Positions 5,482 to 6,636 of a DNA stretch of 6,636 nt are shown piece after piece. The first letter of the stretch is position 1. Every line of letters begins with the position of its first letter. The notes under the pieces were generated by a model. That model saw only the letters and a program-made list of their open reading frames with translations, did not search any database and was not told where the DNA came from. Source of the stretch: CAYWGR01 sp964458015 (lineage in GTDB: Bacteria; Planctomycetota; Planctomycetia; Pirellulales; Thermoguttaceae); contig CAYWGR010000238.1 in the NCBI GenBank assembly GCA_964458015.1, positions 1 to 6,636 of the forward strand. Reading direction: 5' to 3'. The position numbers and the translations under genes were made by a program.

Positions 5482-5673
5482 TCAACTGTTCAGATGGTAA
5501 AATCTCGCGTTTCCAAGGCCTCTTGGAACAAACGGAGATCCACCTAGCGCCCGCAGGCTGTTTGATGCGCAGACTGTCACGAACCTATCACAAGCTTTAT
5601 TGTAATCACTCAACATCGAGAGTCCAGTATTTTCAGCCAAAATCTCAGAAATTTCAGGCGGAAAAATACGCAT
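5482..5673 (-). CDS. Doubtful small ORF, 63 codons, or part of a noncoding RNA
   Basis: An ATG-started frame of 63 codons lies between a perfect TATAAT promoter box and a terminator-like hairpin, which is the only reason to list it. The product has no signal peptide, membrane helix or motif that I recognise, and no Shine-Dalgarno sequence precedes the ATG. The same stretch can be folded into nested pairings on the minus strand: GAGAT/ATCTC, GGCTG/CAGCC and TGGACT/AGTCTG (within 5646-5535). A noncoding transcript is therefore just as possible. Confidence 0.2.
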   Translation of the reverse strand: MRIFPPEISEILAENTGLSMLSDYNKACDRFVTVCASNSLRALGGSPFVPRGLGNARFYHLNS

Positions 5674-5707
5674 CTAATTAAGGAATGTTAATTTGGATAA
5701 CTTGGGC

Positions 5708-5738
5708 ATTATAGAAAAAGACCTGCCCTTTCTGTCAT
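5708..5738 (-). promoter_or_regulatory. Candidate promoter of the orphan minus-strand transcript
   Basis: A perfect TATAAT box (5713-5708) is preceded at 19 bases by ATGACA (5738-5733), a good but slightly over-spaced -35 box. Transcription would start near 5700, about 27 bases before the small ORF and about 365 bases before the terminator-like hairpin. Confidence 0.5.
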
Positions 5739-5976
5739 AAGCCCCTGTTTTTGCTCGTAATATTAAAAAAACATCACTCGCCGGCGAGCCTTCCCCCCGG
5801 GCAAAAACACCAATCTAACCAAACACGAACTCGCATACCTGCCCGATACGCGATACACTGGCCATAGAGGTTCTTTTGGCGTACAACAAAGCTTGAGTAA
5901 GCGGTTGTCTTTTCCGTAGAACGGATAATTTGCCCCGGTTTTTGGGCCGAATCATCGCTTTTTTGGGGAGTTTTGC
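5739..5976 (+). promoter_or_regulatory. Upstream region of the CxCG membrane protein gene
   Basis: No gene is seen. It contains a perfect 12-base palindrome CTCGCCGGCGAG (5777-5788), a possible operator or short hairpin. GGGGAG at 5965-5970 is a good ribosome site six bases before the GTG start. I find no convincing -35/-10 pair. TTGAGT followed by GATAAT near 5893-5929 is spaced too widely. Confidence 0.4.
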
Positions 5977-6507
5977 GTGACTACCAAGTATCTGCTGCCG
6001 TGTTCTTGCGGCTCTCAGATCACCGTCGAGCCGCGTCAGGCGGGCCAGGCCATCCCGTGTTCCTGCGGAGCTACGCTTCAGGTTCCCACATTGCTTGATA
6101 TGACCGCGTTGGAGGAAGCGCCCCAGGAACCAACTTCGGCAAGTCCCCCTTCTTCTTGGGGTGCGGCCGGCGGCCTCCAGTTTCTGGGATCCATTCTCGT
6201 GGCGCTATCCATTGCCCTGGGCGTCTTTTTGCTCGTCGTCGATCGCCCTCGCTCGCGTTTCGATGCCATCGACCCCGACGAAATCCGAGCCAGTGCCCAG
6301 AAAATGCCTCCGGCCCAAACCTGGGAAGTTTGGCAAACGATGAAGCAAGGGCTCGATCGCCGCACCGATCAGCAATACATGGCCCGCGTCGGAATGTTCC
6401 AGGTCAAGCTCGTCTTCACGGCCATTCTGGCGCTATTAGGCATCGGTCTGTTTGTTGCAGGCCTGCTCTTAAAGAAACAGGCAATCAGGATTCGTGAAAG
6501 CGGATAG
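5977..6507 (+). CDS. Two-helix membrane protein with N-terminal double C-x-C-G motif, function unknown
   Basis: The 176-residue product begins with CSCG (9-12) and, 15 residues on, CSCG (28-31). This four-cysteine arrangement looks like a small zinc-ribbon and is frequent at the N-terminus of planctomycete membrane proteins. A linker rich in Pro and Ser (48-60) leads to one membrane helix (about 67-88). Then comes a charged segment of roughly 55 residues with WEVWQTMKQGLDRRTDQQ (116-133), and a second helix (about 145-165) before a basic tail. Zinc binding and membrane location are inferred from these features. I know no function. The start is GTG, chosen for GGGGAG six bases upstream and because the CSCG motif follows at once. 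It is the only plus-strand gene, transcribed away from rpoD across the 958-base region. Confidence 0.85.
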   Translation: MTTKYLLPCSCGSQITVEPRQAGQAIPCSCGATLQVPTLLDMTALEEAPQEPTSASPPSSWGAAGGLQFLGSILVALSIALGVFLLVVDRPRSRFDAIDPDEIRASAQKMPPAQTWEVWQTMKQGLDRRTDQQYMARVGMFQVKLVFTAILALLGIGLFVAGLLLKKQAIRIRESG

Positions 6508-6544
6508 TGAATAGCGCAGGACCGCAAGCGGCCTATCGCTATCC
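6502..6544 (+). repeat. Imperfect hairpin with CCGCAAGCGG core at the gene end
   Basis: ATAGCG (6511-6516), AGG (6518-6520) and CCGC (6522-6525) pair with GCGG (6528-6531), CCT (6532-6534) and CGCTAT (6537-6542), leaving small bulges and an AA loop. It begins at the stop codon (6505-6507) of the membrane protein gene. No T tract follows, so it is more likely a repeat element or RNA-end stabiliser than an intrinsic terminator. Confidence 0.55.
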
Positions 6545-6564
6545 ACTACACGACCGATCCATTG

Positions 6565-6592
6565 TTGACTTTGGAAAAACTGTAGACAAAAT
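6565..6592 (+). promoter_or_regulatory. Weak candidate promoter for a gene beyond the right edge
   Basis: TTGACT (6565-6570) and CAAAAT (6587-6592) are spaced by 16 bases. An ATG-started frame opens at 6614 and runs off the edge without a ribosome site, so no gene can be claimed. Confidence 0.25.
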
Positions 6593-6636
6593 GGTTGGAC
6601 CAGTCACTCACATATGACGTGGGTTATGCTGAAGGA

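Noticed and set aside
5535..5646. Assignment of the nested pairings to 6S RNA
   Set aside because: The pairings are short (five to six pairs) and such matches are easy to find by eye. No conserved 6S sequence could be confirmed.
6614..6636. Start of a further plus-strand gene at the right edge
   Set aside because: Only seven codons are visible, without a ribosome site or recognisable residues.
1..6636. tRNA, rRNA, CRISPR arrays or transposase genes
   Set aside because: No cloverleaf with TTC arm, no rRNA-like blocks, no regularly spaced repeats and no transposase motifs were seen on either strand.

Overview
The window looks like chromosomal DNA from a planctomycete, probably of the Pirellulales type. 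Three features point there: a DUF1559 pseudopilin-like protein with the H-X9-DG signature, a PEP-CTERM exported protein, and a membrane protein with an N-terminal double C-x-C-G motif. Short GC-rich palindromic repeats are scattered between the genes. This assignment is inference from gene families, not from a phylogeny.

Layout, left to right. Everything from 1 to 5018 that codes is on the minus strand, so it is transcribed right to left. At the left edge are the first 46 codons of hemE (uroporphyrinogen decarboxylase). Next comes cobO (297-818, corrinoid adenosyltransferase). Then come a DUF4465 PEP-CTERM exported protein (983-1843) and a DUF1559 pseudopilin-like protein (1930-2871). In front of the DUF1559 gene lies a well-formed cobalamin (B12) riboswitch (3036-3216), with its own sigma-70-type promoter just upstream. 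A strong hairpin-plus-T-tract terminator (3321-3373) isolates this unit from the upstream rpoD-type sigma factor gene (3438-5018). A 958-base gene-poor region follows. It holds the rpoD upstream sequences, a possible orphan minus-strand transcription unit, and the upstream region of the only plus-strand gene (5977-6507, a two-helix membrane protein).

How it may work together: the riboswitch should make expression of the DUF1559/DUF4465 pair sensitive to cobalamin. The pair lies directly upstream of cobO, which adenosylates imported corrinoids, and cobO is followed by hemE, which acts on the shared tetrapyrrole precursor. The most interesting reading is a B12-repressed envelope system for capturing or handling cobalamin, built from a PEP-CTERM DUF4465 protein and a pseudopilin-like protein rather than from a classical BtuB/BtuF set. 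Other points worth a look are an in-frame duplicated 3' end of cobO whose differences are all synonymous, a long AT-rich inverted repeat directly before hemE, and five intergenic copies of CCGCAAGCGG, two of which form the rpoD terminator.
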